NCBI RefSeq assembly: GCF_021183625.1
Contig: NZ_CP089214.1
Coordinates: 3,720,001 to 3,784,000, forward strand
Source: Nocardia asteroides
Lineage (GTDB): Bacteria > Actinomycetota > Actinomycetes > Mycobacteriales > Mycobacteriaceae
DNA: 64,000 bases
Direction of reading: 5' to 3'
In this document: piece by piece, positions 33,283 to 43,630 of the stretch
How the letters are laid out: each line of letters begins with the position of its first letter
How positions within the stretch are numbered: the first letter of the stretch is position 1
Translations under genes and position numbers: made by a program
The notes under the pieces: model-generated
What the model saw: the letters and a program-made list of their open reading frames with translations, nothing else
What the model was told of the DNA's origin: nothing
Databases searched by the model: none

Positions 33283-34804
33283 TCCCGGCTCGGTCGGCAA
33301 ACCGGAAGGGGCGGGCGACGCCATGCTGGCAGCGGGGGCCGCGGCGTACGCCAGGGGCGACGTCACCGAGGCGCTGCGGATCTTCCGCGCGGCGAGCACC
33401 GGCCCGGACGAAGCGATCCGGCTCGCCGCCCTGACCAACGCCGCGAGCATGCACGACGAACTCGGGCAGCACGCCGAGGCACTCCCCCTGCTGCGCGAGG
33501 CGCTCGCGCTCATGCCCGCCGACGCGATCCGCGTGCGTCCGCACGCCCTGATCAACCTCTCCCAGGTCCAGCAACACCTCGGCGACCTCGAGGGCGCGCA
33601 GGTCTCCCTCGACGAAGCCCGCACCCTGCTTGCCGACAGCACCGACCCGGAGCTCGGCCGGGTCCGAGTCGCCTGCCTGCTCTCCCGCACCGCCGTCGCC
33701 ATCCACCGCGACCACTGGTCCCGCGCCCTGGAGCTCGCCACCGAATCCCTCGACGCCGCCGTCCGATTCGCGCCCGACCTGGCCGGACACCCCCTGCTGA
33801 ACCTCGCCGCCGCACACTTCGAAACCGGCCGCACCGACCTCGCCCTCGACTTCGCCGCCCAGGCGAGAGCCGCCTTCACCGAGGCGGACGACCCCAATGC
33901 CCGCGCCGAGGCCGACCAGAACACCGCCATCATGCTCGCCCGCAGCGGCCGCCCCGCCGAGGCGGCCGAGCCGCTGCGCCGCAGCCAGGAGTACTTCGAG
34001 CGGGCCGGGCTCGCGCACCGAGCCGGAATCGGCGCCAAGCTGCGCGGATTCCTGGCCGAGGGCGCCGAGCAGTTCGCCGCCGCCGAGGCCGCGTACGGGG
34101 GCGCGCTGGCCCGATTCGAGGCGTCCGGCGCGGTGCTCGACGCCGCGGAGGTCCGGGTGCGGCTGGCGACCGTCGCCGCCCGCACCGGCCGCCTCCTGGA
34201 CGCCGAAACCCTGCTCGACCAGGCATTTTCGACCTGCGCGGAGCGCGGCATGACCACCCGCTGTGCCCAGATCGACTACTGGCACGCCGCGCTGATCGAA
34301 GCGGCCCAACCGGACCGGGCACTCCTGGCCCGCGGCACCGACCTCGCGGTGATCGCCGCCCTCGCCCTCGACGCCGTGCGCTTCACCTTCGCGGACGGCA
34401 CCCAGCGCGCCCGCTGGCACGACGAGATCGCCGACCCGGCGCTGCAGGTCGCCTTCCGCCTCGCCTACGCCTCCGGCAACGGTCAGCTGATCGCCGAACT
34501 GATCGAAACCCGGTGCGCCGGAACCACCATCGACCTGGACCGCAGCACCGGAGCCGCGGCAGCACCGACCCTGCCGCTGACCTGGATCGACCCACCGGAC
34601 GAACAGGGCGGCGCACTCACCGCGGGCGGCGCGCTGGAGCTGGGCATCGCACTGGCCGAGGTCGCCGCCGCCGCCGGCCTCGCGGTCGCCCCACCGCCGC
34701 GGATCGCCCTGCCGGACGGCCGGATCGCCCTGGCCGCGCACCTCGCCGCCGCCGAGCAGCGCTACGGCAGGCCGGTACGGGACAGCCGGGTGGTCCGGCT
34801 ATGA
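33266..34804 (+). CDS. TPR-repeat protein of CHAT operon
   Basis: 512 residues; about eight helical TPR-like pairs cover residues 18-330. Examples are AMLAAGAAAYARGDVTEALR, HDELGQHAEALPLLREALAL, SQVQQHLGDLEGAQVSLDEA and a NLAAAHFETGRTDLALDFAA unit. The C-terminal 150 residues are helical without clear repeats. TPR proteins beside CHAT proteases act as scaffolds or regulators, as in TPR-CHAT/Craspase-type systems. ATG 33266 lies within the previous gene's end and the stop overlaps the CHAT start (ATGA). Confidence 0.85.
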   Translation: MTPTSDPGSVGKPEGAGDAMLAAGAAAYARGDVTEALRIFRAASTGPDEAIRLAALTNAASMHDELGQHAEALPLLREALALMPADAIRVRPHALINLSQVQQHLGDLEGAQVSLDEARTLLADSTDPELGRVRVACLLSRTAVAIHRDHWSRALELATESLDAAVRFAPDLAGHPLLNLAAAHFETGRTDLALDFAAQARAAFTEADDPNARAEADQNTAIMLARSGRPAEAAEPLRRSQEYFERAGLAHRAGIGAKLRGFLAEGAEQFAAAEAAYGGALARFEASGAVLDAAEVRVRLATVAARTGRLLDAETLLDQAFSTCAERGMTTRCAQIDYWHAALIEAAQPDRALLARGTDLAVIAALALDAVRFTFADGTQRARWHDEIADPALQVAFRLAYASGNGQLIAELIETRCAGTTIDLDRSTGAAAAPTLPLTWIDPPDEQGGALTAGGALELGIALAEVAAAAGLAVAPPPRIALPDGRIALAAHLAAAEQRYGRPVRDSRVVRL

Positions 34805-36045
34805 CCCCGACGGCCTACATCCGGATGGCCGACGCCGGTGATCTCTACCTCTGGTGGCGCTGGGAGAACCACACCGCCGCACCGGGAATCGGCGTCGTCC
34901 CCGAGGCCCAGCTCCGAGCGGCATTGGACGAACTCACCGCCGCCCTGCCCGACCCTGCCGCACCCGGCAGCCTGGAGAACGCGCTCACCGCGGGCGCGCT
35001 CGCCGACCCGCACCGCGAACAGCACCTGGCCGAGCAACTCGCCCGCGCCTTCCTCCCCTACAACCTCGCCGTCGCCCTGCACGAGCTCATGACCAGCGGC
35101 ATCCGCCCGCACCTTCGCATCCAGCCCGCGCCGCGGGTGGCGCAGGTGCCCTGGGAGCTGCTCGCCCCCGACCCGGCGGTCCGGCTGATCGAGATCGCCG
35201 ACATCAGCCTGCTGCCGCCGGTCAGCGTGGTCAGGGCCCGCGAACCGCGCCCGTGGGACCCCGCCCTTCCGGTGGTCGCCGTGCTCGACCCGCGCGTACC
35301 CGGTTTCCGCGCCGACTCCGCGCTCGGCTCGGTGCTCGGCCGCCCCGACCCGGCGATGCCGGTGGCCCGCCGGGTCGCCGAGTACGCCGCGACCGGCAGG
35401 CTCGCCCCGCGGGCCGCGACCCCGGCCGAAGCCTTCCGCCGCACCGACCTCGACCGCGAGCTGCTCGGCGAGCTGCTGCGCGCGGGCGCGAGCAGGCTGC
35501 TGTACGTCGGCCACGTCACCGCCGCCGCGCCGGAGTCCGGCCGCAGCGAGGAGGCCGCGCTGCACCTCGCCTGCCCCGCCGAGCTGCCCGGCTTCGCGGC
35601 CCCGCTGCGCACCCACCGCCCCTTCACCGCGAAGGACCTGCTGCTCGGCTCGCACACCCGCGACCCGGACCCGCAGCCGGGCAACCGGCTCTGGCCGATC
35701 CCGGCGCGGGTCGCGCTGATCGCCTGCGAGAGCGGCGGCGACCTCCGCTTCGGCGAGGCGCTCGGCCTGGTCACCGCGATGATCGCGGGCGGAGCCGAGC
35801 TCGTCACCGCCTGCCGCTGGCCGCTCCCCACCGACCTCGCCGTGCAGCGCCTGGCCGGCGCCCCCGCCACCGCGACCCCGCTGCAGGACACGATCTGCGC
35901 CATCGACGCCGCCCACGAACACCCCGCCCCCGTCACCGCGCACGCCGACTGGCAGCGCGCCCGCCTCACCGCCTGGCGCAGCACCCCCTCGCCCACCACC
36001 GCCCCGGTCCTCTGGGCAGCGCCGGCGACGGTCTACAGCACCTGA
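34801..36045 (+). CDS. CHAT-domain (caspase-like) protease
   Basis: 414 residues. The C-terminal half is a CHAT domain: catalytic His238 in LLYVGHVTAA and Cys309 in VALIACESGGD, followed by GEALGLVTAMIAGGAELVTA and a WPLPTD segment typical of the family. The N-terminal half carries PRVAQVPWELLAPD, the usual start of the CHAT fold. There is no signal peptide, so it acts in the cytoplasm. Last gene of a four-gene coupled operon with a TPR protein. CHAT proteases cleave partner proteins in bacterial defence or cell-death pathways; a similar role here is inferred. Its end overlaps the convergent ABC gene by 13 bp. Confidence 0.88.
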   Translation: MTPTAYIRMADAGDLYLWWRWENHTAAPGIGVVPEAQLRAALDELTAALPDPAAPGSLENALTAGALADPHREQHLAEQLARAFLPYNLAVALHELMTSGIRPHLRIQPAPRVAQVPWELLAPDPAVRLIEIADISLLPPVSVVRAREPRPWDPALPVVAVLDPRVPGFRADSALGSVLGRPDPAMPVARRVAEYAATGRLAPRAATPAEAFRRTDLDRELLGELLRAGASRLLYVGHVTAAAPESGRSEEAALHLACPAELPGFAAPLRTHRPFTAKDLLLGSHTRDPDPQPGNRLWPIPARVALIACESGGDLRFGEALGLVTAMIAGGAELVTACRWPLPTDLAVQRLAGAPATATPLQDTICAIDAAHEHPAPVTAHADWQRARLTAWRSTPSPTTAPVLWAAPATVYST

Positions 36046-36758
36046 TCGAGGAAGGTGCGGAGGCGGGGGGTTTCGGCATTGTCGAAGACGGCGTCGGGGG
36101 CGCCGTGCTCGACGACGACGCCCCGATCCATGAAGACGACGGTGTCGGAGACCGAGCGGGCGAAGCCCATCTCGTGGGTGACGACGACCATGGTCATGCC
36201 GCCGGAGGCGAGCTCGGCGATGAGCGCGAGCACACCCTTGACCAGCTCCGGGTCGAGCGCCGATGTGGCCTCGTCGAAGAGCATGAGCTCCGGCTCCATG
36301 GCCAGCGCGCGGGCGATGGCGACGCGCTGCTGCTGGCCGCCGGAGAGGTTGCCGGGGCGCGATTCGACCTTGTCGGCGAGCCCGACCCGCTCGAGCTGCT
36401 CGACGGCGACCGCGCGGGCCCGCTCGGCGGAGAGCCCCTTGAGCTTGCGCGGGCCGAGCGCGACATTGTCGACGACCGACCGGTGCGGGAACAGGTTGAA
36501 CTGCTGGAAGACCATGCCGATCCGGCGGCGCAGCCGGTCCGGGTCTTCGGTGAGCACCGACTTGCCGTCCAGCAGCAGGTCGCCGCTGTCCGGTTCGTGC
36601 AGCCGGTTCAGGACGCGGAGCAGGGTGGACTTGCCCGACCCGGACGGCCCGATCACGGTGACCGTCCGGCCCGCGTCGACGTGCAGGTCGACGCCGCGCA
36701 GGATGTGGGTGCGGCCGAGGGTGAGGTGCAGCCCGGTGCCGGTGAGCGAAGCACTCAT
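36033..36758 (-). CDS. polar amino acid ABC transporter ATPase
   Basis: 241 residues, a GlnQ/HisP-type ATPase. Walker A GPSGSGKST at about residues 38-46, Q-loop VFQQFNLFPH, signature LSGGQQQR, Walker B LMLFDEATSALD and H-loop VTHEMGFA are all intact. ATG 36758 is 2 nt after the stop of the fused binding protein/permease gene, so they form one transporter operon. It drives uptake of polar amino acids, probably of the glutamine/glutamate class by family resemblance; the substrate is not certain. Confidence 0.93.
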   Translation of the reverse strand: MSASLTGTGLHLTLGRTHILRGVDLHVDAGRTVTVIGPSGSGKSTLLRVLNRLHEPDSGDLLLDGKSVLTEDPDRLRRRIGMVFQQFNLFPHRSVVDNVALGPRKLKGLSAERARAVAVEQLERVGLADKVESRPGNLSGGQQQRVAIARALAMEPELMLFDEATSALDPELVKGVLALIAELASGGMTMVVVTHEMGFARSVSDTVVFMDRGVVVEHGAPDAVFDNAETPRLRTFLDQVL

Positions 36759-36760
36759 GT

Positions 36761-38551
36761 TCAGCGTCCTTCGGTGATGGCGGCCTGGTCCGCCGGGTCG
36801 ATGGGCCGGTCCGGGCGGCCGGTGCGCATCCGCCGGTCGATGTAGTTCACCAGGTGCGTGAGCGGGATGGTCAGCAGCAGGTACACGAGCCCGGCGGCGA
36901 CCAGCGGCGAGAGGTTGCCGGTCTGCGCGTTGAGGTCGCGGCCGACCGCGAAGAGCTCGCGCTGGCTGACCAGCAGGCCCAGGAAGTAGATCAGCGACGA
37001 GTCCTTGATCAGCGCGATGAACTGGTTCATCAGCGCGGGCAGCACCCGGCGCACGCCCTGCGGGATGATCACCAGCGTCATGGCCTGCCGGTAGCCGAAG
37101 CCGATCGCGCGCGCCGCCTCCAGCTGCCCCGGCTCCACCGACTGGATGCCGGAGCGGAAGATCTCGCCGATGTAGGCCGAGGCGAGCAGCGCCAGCGCCA
37201 CCGCGCCGAGCCAGTACGGGTTGTTGCCGGTGATATTGCGGACGACGGGGCCGATGCCGAGCCCGATGATCAGGATGATCACCACCGCGGGCAGCCCGCG
37301 GAAGATGTCGGTGTAGACCCGGGCCGGCCAGCGCAGCCACCGGGTGCGCGCGATGCCCGCCACCGCGAGCAGCATGCCGATCACCGTGCCGAGCACGCCG
37401 GAGACCACGGCGAGGATCAGGGTGTTCGGCAGCCCGGTCTCGAGCAGCTCCGGGAACGCCTGCTTGTACAGCGACCAGTCGAAGAAGGTGTCGCCGAGCT
37501 GCTGCAGCGTCGATTTCGGGGCGGCCGCGGCCTGTTCCGGCTGCTCGTTCTGCGCGGCGAGCGCGCGGAAGTCGGGCAGCTCCGGGGTGGGCGCGGCGCG
37601 CGAGCCCGGCTTCCAGCCCGGCGGCAGCTCGCGCGGCACCCAGTCCTGGTAGAGCCGGGCGTAGGTGCCATCCGCGATCACCGCGTCCAAGCCGCTGTTC
37701 AGGGCGTCGAGCAGGGGCTGGTTGGTCTTGGCGGCGGCGTAGCCGACGAAGTTGTCCAGGCTGAAGGTGTTCTCCGCGACGGTGATCGGGTCACCGGGCG
37801 CGATGGCGCCGTCGGCCTGCGCGGAGGGCGCCACCCAGACGTCGACCTGGCCGGATTTCAGGTTCGCGTAGGCGGTGTTGTAGTCCGGGAACTTCACCGG
37901 GTCCAGCCCGAGCTGGTTCACCACGAACTCGTCCTGCACGGTGCCCTGCACCACCGCGATCCTGGTGTCCGGCTTCAGGTCGGCGAAGCTCGTTATCGCG
38001 CTGCCCGCGGGGGTGACCAGCGAGAAGTAGCCGAAGTCGTAGCCGTTGGTGAAGCCGACGAGCTGGCGCCGTGCGTCGGTGGTGGTGATGTTCGACGAGC
38101 CCACGTCGTACCGCCCCGCGGCGACGCTGGCGAGCAGGCCGGAGAAGTCGGTGGTGGCGAAGTCGACGGTCAGCCCGAGCTTGGCGGCGATGGCCTTCAG
38201 CAGCTCGTTGTCGAAGCCGGTGACCTGGTTGGCGCTGTTCACGCAGATGCTCGGCGGGGCGTCGGAGAGCGTGCCGACGCTGAGCCTGCCCGGCGTGATC
38301 AGCCCCAGCTTGCCGACGTCGATCGAGCTCAGCGGCACCACGTTCGGGGTGGTGTAGCGGTCGGCGCCCGCGCCCTGCGGGGCGGCGAGGTTGGCCGGGG
38401 CCGCCGAAGCCGCCGTCGGCCCCGGCGGGGCGCACAGGTCACGGGCCTGGCCGCCGCCGTCGCCCGAGCCGCACCCGCTCAACACGAGCGAGGCGACCGC
38501 GAGGACCGCGGCGAGCAGGGCCGACGAGCGCACCGCACGGGAGACCGACAT
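36761..38551 (-). CDS. fused amino-acid binding protein and permease
   Basis: 596 residues. A lipoprotein leader with lipobox LSGC opens the protein. A type-3 solute-binding domain (residues about 85-320; GFDNELLKAIAAKLGL, DVGSSNITTTDARR) follows. The permease domain spans about 360-580, with several helices and the EAA loop EAARAIGFGYRQAMTLVIIP that docks the ATPase. Fusion of the two functions in one chain is found in some actinobacterial and Gram-positive amino acid importers. It is encoded 2 nt before its ATPase. Confidence 0.92.
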   Translation of the reverse strand: MSVSRAVRSSALLAAVLAVASLVLSGCGSGDGGGQARDLCAPPGPTAASAAPANLAAPQGAGADRYTTPNVVPLSSIDVGKLGLITPGRLSVGTLSDAPPSICVNSANQVTGFDNELLKAIAAKLGLTVDFATTDFSGLLASVAAGRYDVGSSNITTTDARRQLVGFTNGYDFGYFSLVTPAGSAITSFADLKPDTRIAVVQGTVQDEFVVNQLGLDPVKFPDYNTAYANLKSGQVDVWVAPSAQADGAIAPGDPITVAENTFSLDNFVGYAAAKTNQPLLDALNSGLDAVIADGTYARLYQDWVPRELPPGWKPGSRAAPTPELPDFRALAAQNEQPEQAAAAPKSTLQQLGDTFFDWSLYKQAFPELLETGLPNTLILAVVSGVLGTVIGMLLAVAGIARTRWLRWPARVYTDIFRGLPAVVIILIIGLGIGPVVRNITGNNPYWLGAVALALLASAYIGEIFRSGIQSVEPGQLEAARAIGFGYRQAMTLVIIPQGVRRVLPALMNQFIALIKDSSLIYFLGLLVSQRELFAVGRDLNAQTGNLSPLVAAGLVYLLLTIPLTHLVNYIDRRMRTGRPDRPIDPADQAAITEGR

Positions 38552-38629
38552 GGGAATCCACCCTAGCCGCGCGGTAGCGAATCACGGGCTATCAGGCGTC
38601 TCACAGCGCGAAACCCTTGCGCACCGCGG

Positions 38630-39424
38630 TCAGGACAGCCCGACCACCGACTCCGGGTTCACCTCGTCCCGCCACCGGATCGCCTCCTCGACCTGGCCCA
38701 GGTCGTAATCCGGCCCGCTGGTGCCCACCGTGAAGAGCGTGACGCCAGCCGCGTGGAAATCCTTCGCCCGCTCCACCCCCGGCCACGCCGTCGACTTCTC
38801 GATCCGGCCCGCGTCGGTGCCTGCCGCGGCCGCGTGCTCGGCCAGGATATTGCTCTTGCGGGTGAAGGTCTCCAGGTCGCCGAAGCTGTGCCAGATGTTG
38901 CCGTACTCGGCCACCAGCCGCAGCGTCTTCTTCTCGCCGCCGCCGCCGATCAACACCGGGATGTGCCTGGTCGGCGCGGGGGTGAGCTTCTTCAGCCTGG
39001 CGTCGATCCGGGCCAGCCCGTCCTTCAGCAGCGCGAGGCGACTGCCCGCGGTACCGAACTCGTAGCCGTACTCGTCGTAGTCGCGCTCGAACCAGCCCGC
39101 CCCGATGCCGAGGATGAGCCTGCCCCCGCTGATGTGGTCCACCGTGCGCGCCATATCGGCGAGCAGGTCGAAGTTCCGGTAGCCGCCGCCGGTGACCAGC
39201 GCCCCCAGCTCCACCCGCTCGGTCTGCTCGGCGATCGCGCCGAGCATGGTCCAGCACTCGAAGTGCGCGCCCTCCGGGTCGCCGGTGAGCGGGTAGAAGT
39301 GGTCCCAGTTGAAGACGATGTCCACCCCGGCGTCCTCGGAGCGCAGTACCGCGTCCCGGATGAGCTGGTACTCGGGGGCGTGCTGCGGCTGCAGCTGAAC
39401 TCCGATGCGAACCGGTCGGCTCAT
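38630..39424 (-). CDS. LLM-class F420-dependent oxidoreductase
   Basis: 264 residues of luciferase-like TIM-barrel fold. The start is IGVQLQPQHAPEY; the F420-type pattern includes DIVFNWDHFYPLTGDP, ELGALVTGGGYRNFDLLADM and the GRLILGIGAGWFERDYDEYG motif, then PVLIGGGGEKKTLRLVAEYG. It matches the mycobacterial Rv0044c position between leuS and ino1. Cofactor F420 use is inferred from the family. The substrate is unknown. Confidence 0.9.
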   Translation of the reverse strand: MSRPVRIGVQLQPQHAPEYQLIRDAVLRSEDAGVDIVFNWDHFYPLTGDPEGAHFECWTMLGAIAEQTERVELGALVTGGGYRNFDLLADMARTVDHISGGRLILGIGAGWFERDYDEYGYEFGTAGSRLALLKDGLARIDARLKKLTPAPTRHIPVLIGGGGEKKTLRLVAEYGNIWHSFGDLETFTRKSNILAEHAAAAGTDAGRIEKSTAWPGVERAKDFHAAGVTLFTVGTSGPDYDLGQVEEAIRWRDEVNPESVVGLS

Positions 39425-39820
39425 GCTCTGCTCCTCGTCTTCCGTTGGGTGTTCCCGGGGCGAGGCTACCGGCGGGACCCGGTCGCCGCCGGGGGCGCCG
39501 CGACCGGACGGGCAGCCTCCCCCGCCGCCGCTGATTTCGGTATGGGCACGCCCGGCCTGGTGATCGCGGGCGCCGAACTCCCGGTGCGCCCGCCGCAGCT
39601 GCTGCGCACTCCGGGCGACCGGATCGTGCTCGACGCCTAACTGCGCAGCGCCGCCGACCGCTACTGCCCGATCGAGTGCGAGGTGCTGGTCGGTGCCTCG
39701 TAACCGGCCGCGCGGCCGGGGCAGCGCTCGCCGTCCGCCCGCGCACCGGATAGCATCCCGGCGATTCCCCTACTCGGATCGTCCGGCACGTTCCTGCCGG
39801 TGAAGGGATGGTCATTCACC
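39425..39820. other. gene-poor spacer with possible decayed frame
   Basis: No intact gene is visible. A plus-strand frame starting ATG 39542 (MGTPGLVIAGAELPVRPPQ) is broken by TAA at 39638 and would otherwise continue in frame to TAA 39701. It may be a remnant. The right part carries the promoter of the sugar-importer ATPase. Confidence 0.35.
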
Positions 39821-40903
<1,083 letters not shown>

Positions 40904-40975
40904 GCATCCGGGGCCGGTGGACCGTCGCGCACGGTCCACCGGAACTCCGCGAAACAAGCTGGTATGCGGCGATTG

Positions 40976-41467
40976 TCAGCGACGCCGCACGAATTCCCTG
41001 TTCAACCGAACTCCGATCTCTTCCAGCTCGACCTCCGCACCGGACTCACTGCGCACCTCCACCCGCACCGCCTCCCCGGTCGCCTCCTCGACCAGCAGCA
41101 GCGGCGCGGGCCCCTCCTGCAGATACCTGTCCCCCCACTGCATGAGCGCGAGCACAACGGGCAGCAGATCCCGGCCCATCGGGGTGAGCACGTATTCGTG
41201 CCTGGTGCGCTGCCCCTCCTCCCGGTACGGCTCCTTGGCGAGCAGCCCGGCGGCGGTCAGTTTGCGCAGCTGCGCGGCTGCGGCGGCGTCGGTGATGCCG
41301 ACCCGCGCGGCGAACCCGTCGAAGCGGGTGGTGCCGTAGTACGCCTCGCGCATGATCAGGATCGCCGAGCGGGTGCCGACGAGGTCGAGTGCCTTGGCGA
41401 TCGAGCACTCGGTCGGCCGCCAGGCGGCGAGATCGGCGAGGGGTCCTTCCATCACGGCTGCCATGGC
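40976..41467 (-). CDS. HxlR-family transcriptional regulator
   Basis: About 163 residues. The winged HTH reads TECSIAKALDLVGTRSAI, LIMREAYYGTTRFDGFAARV and GITDAAAAAQLRKLTAAGLL, with the wing TRHEYVLTPMGRDL. This is the HxlR/MarR-like pattern including an early Cys (Cys in TECSI) that senses reactive carbonyls or oxidants in relatives. The start is uncertain: ATG 41467 is used, but ATG/TTG codons up to 41482 exist without good ribosome sites. Divergent from the thiolase gene, its likely target. Confidence 0.88.
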   Translation of the reverse strand, partial: AMAAVMEGPLADLAAWRPTECSIAKALDLVGTRSAILIMREAYYGTTRFDGFAARVGITDAAAAAQLRKLTAAGLLAKEPYREEGQRTRHEYVLTPMGRDLLPVVLALMQWGDRYLQEGPAPLLLVEEATGEAVRVEVRSESGAEVELEEIGVRLNREFVRRR

Positions 41468-41483
41468 GCACATCATACCCAAT

Positions 41484-41566
41484 CTGACTTGACTCGACTA
41501 ATGCCAGAGGAGAAACTGGCTATGTCGAGGTAGAGCCAGACGGCTCCCCGGACGGAAGGAAGCACG
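41484..41566. promoter_or_regulatory. divergent promoter with inverted repeat
   Basis: Between the HxlR and thiolase genes the sequence has GCCAG-N8-CTGGC and a TTGACTCGACTAAT segment. These are plausible operator and -35/-10 elements for control of the thiolase by the divergent regulator. I did not confirm spacing. Confidence 0.35.
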
Positions 41567-42736
41567 ATGCGAGACGCAGTCATCGTCGAAGCGGTCCGCA
41601 CTCCGATCGGCAAGGGCAAGCCGACGGGCGCGCTGCACGGGGTACACCCGGTCGATCTGCTCGCCCACTCGCTGCGCGAGGTGGTGCACCGGGCCGGGAT
41701 CGATCCGGCCCTGGTGGACGACGTCATCGGCGGCGTGGTGACGCAGTCCGGCGAGCAGAGCGTGAACCTCACCCGCAGGGCGGTGCTCGCGGCGGGCTTC
41801 CCGGAGTCGGTGCCCGCCACCACCGTCGACCGGCAGTGCGGCAGCAGCCAGCAGGCGGTGCACTTCGCGGCGCAGGGCGTGATCTCCGGCGCCTACGACG
41901 TGGTGATCGCGGCCGGGGTGGAGTCCATGAGCCGGGTGCCGATGGGGTCGAGCGTGCTCGGCGCCGACGACATCCTCGGCACCGGCTTCGCCGAGCGCTA
42001 CCCGGAGGGGCTGGTCGGGCAGGGCATCAGCGCCGAACTGATCGCCGCGCGCTGGGGGCTGAGCCGGACCCGGCTGGACGAGTTCGCCCTGGCCAGCCAC
42101 GAGAAGGCGGCGCTGGCCACCAAGAACGGCGCCTTCGCGGCCGAGCTCGCGCCGCTCGCCGGGCTCGCCACCGACGAGGGCATCCGCACCGGAAGCAGCC
42201 TGGAGCTGCTCGGCGGGCTGCGCCCGGCCTACTACGACGAGGCGATCGCGGCCCGCTTCCCGGAGATCGGCTGGAACATCACGGCGGCCAACGCCAGCCA
42301 GATCAACGACGGCAGCGCGGCGGTGCTCATCATGAGCGGCGAGAAGGCCGCCGAGCTCGGGCTCACCCCGCTGGCCCGGCTGCACAGCTTCGCCGTCGTC
42401 GGCGACGACCCGCTGCTGATGCTCACCGCCGTCATCCCGGCCACCCGCAAGGTGCTGAGCCGGGCCGGGCTGGAGCTGGCCGACATCGACCTGGTCGAGA
42501 TCAACGAGGCGTTCGCCGCGGTGGCGCTGGCCTGGGCCGACGACACCGGGGCCGACCTGGCCAAGGTGAACGTCAACGGCGGCGCCATCGCGCTCGGGCA
42601 CCCGCTCGGCGCGTCGGGCGCCAGGCTCACCACCACGCTGGTGCACGCGCTGCGCGAGCGCGGCGGGCGGTACGGGCTGCAGACCATGTGCGAGGCGGGC
42701 GGGCTGGCCAACGCCATGATCCTCGAGACCCTCTGA
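41567..42736 (+). CDS. acetyl-CoA acetyltransferase (thiolase)
   Basis: 389 residues, standard thiolase II length. The acyl-accepting Cys is at about residue 89 (VDRQCGSSQQAVHFA). The C-terminal GGAIALGHPLGASGAR supplies the catalytic His and MCEAGGLANAMI the second Cys. It exchanges or cleaves acetyl groups of acyl-CoA in beta-oxidation or makes acetoacetyl-CoA. ATG 41567 is preceded by GGAAGGAAG. Divergent HxlR regulator suggests inducible degradation of a fatty or aromatic substrate. Confidence 0.93.
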   Translation: MRDAVIVEAVRTPIGKGKPTGALHGVHPVDLLAHSLREVVHRAGIDPALVDDVIGGVVTQSGEQSVNLTRRAVLAAGFPESVPATTVDRQCGSSQQAVHFAAQGVISGAYDVVIAAGVESMSRVPMGSSVLGADDILGTGFAERYPEGLVGQGISAELIAARWGLSRTRLDEFALASHEKAALATKNGAFAAELAPLAGLATDEGIRTGSSLELLGGLRPAYYDEAIAARFPEIGWNITAANASQINDGSAAVLIMSGEKAAELGLTPLARLHSFAVVGDDPLLMLTAVIPATRKVLSRAGLELADIDLVEINEAFAAVALAWADDTGADLAKVNVNGGAIALGHPLGASGARLTTTLVHALRERGGRYGLQTMCEAGGLANAMILETL

Positions 42737-42739
42737 GGA

Positions 42740-43114
42740 TCAGCGCAGTTCGCTGAGGGCGAGTGCGAATACCAGGCCGAGCAGCCAGGCCTCGACGATC
42801 ACCGGGACGGCGACCGCGGGGCCCCAGCCGATCGGCCTGCCGTACCGCACTCGCTCCCACACGTGCGCGACCGCGACCACCGCCCCGAACACCAGCCCGC
42901 CCCAGGCGATCAGCGCGGCGGGCCACACCTCGCCGAGGCCGTCCCCGCGCTCGTCGGCGAAGAGCCCGTAGAGCGGGACCAGCGCGACGGCGAGCCCGGC
43001 GACCAGCAGCGCGATCAGCACGGCCGCGACCGTGCGCAGCAGGTCGAGCGGCGAGGCCGGGCGGGGGTCGCGCCACTCCGGGCGCCGGGAGGCGAAATCG
43101 AACCACCGAGCCAT
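42740..43114 (-). CDS. small membrane protein, unknown
   Basis: 124 residues with four hydrophobic segments (about 26-48, 66-88, 95-120 including a short one). The N-terminus is basic (RWFDFASRRPEWRD). Converges on the thiolase gene (3-nt gap). It is followed on the same strand by two paralogous membrane proteins. No family recognised. Confidence 0.7.
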   Translation of the reverse strand: MARWFDFASRRPEWRDPRPASPLDLLRTVAAVLIALLVAGLAVALVPLYGLFADERGDGLGEVWPAALIAWGGLVFGAVVAVAHVWERVRYGRPIGWGPAVAVPVIVEAWLLGLVFALALSELR

Positions 43115-43169
43115 GCCTCCCCCTTCACCCCCTCCAGCGTGCCGCCGGAATGCCCGCCGCGCAGCCGGA

Positions 43170-43571
43170 TCAGCTCAGCCCGCCGGAAACGATCCCGATA
43201 CCGATGCCGAACCCGCCGACGACGAGCGCCAGCGAGAGCACACCCCAGACCCACATGGGCCAGCGCTGCCAGGCGGCGATCGGGAGCATGACGGCGCCGA
43301 CCAGGACCCCGAGCCCGGCGCCGCCCCAGGAGACGATCATGCCGGTGCCGATGAAATCGCAGTCCCGGCCGAGGGTGCACGAGTCGGCGGCGAAGGCGAA
43401 GAACATGGTGGCGAAGACCGAGCAGAGCGCGAGCAGGAAGGCGAGGGCGTAGAGCACGATGGCGATCGCGGTGTCGGCCGCGTTCAACGGGCGCCGGCCC
43501 GGCGGGGGCGGCGGGGGCGGCCGGCCGTAGTCGAACCGCGGTTCGTGCGGAGCTGGGTAGGCGGTGGTCAT
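43170..43571 (-). CDS. small membrane protein, tandem paralog A
   Basis: 133 residues. A Pro-rich start (MTTAYPAPHEPRFDYGRPP and a run of prolines) precedes three hydrophobic segments. The middle has two conserved Cys (AADSCTLGRDCDFIG) and GAGLGVLVGAVMLPIAAW. It is 60 nt downstream of a clearly related gene, and the two share layout and most core residues. The Cys pair probably forms an external bridge. Function unknown. Confidence 0.75.
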   Translation of the reverse strand: MTTAYPAPHEPRFDYGRPPPPPPPGRRPLNAADTAIAIVLYALAFLLALCSVFATMFFAFAADSCTLGRDCDFIGTGMIVSWGGAGLGVLVGAVMLPIAAWQRWPMWVWGVLSLALVVGGFGIGIGIVSGGLS

Positions 43572-43630
43572 GGGAAGATCTTCGCAGGTGAGGGGGCTCG
43601 GGGGGAGGTAAGCGACGGGCGCCGGCCCGG

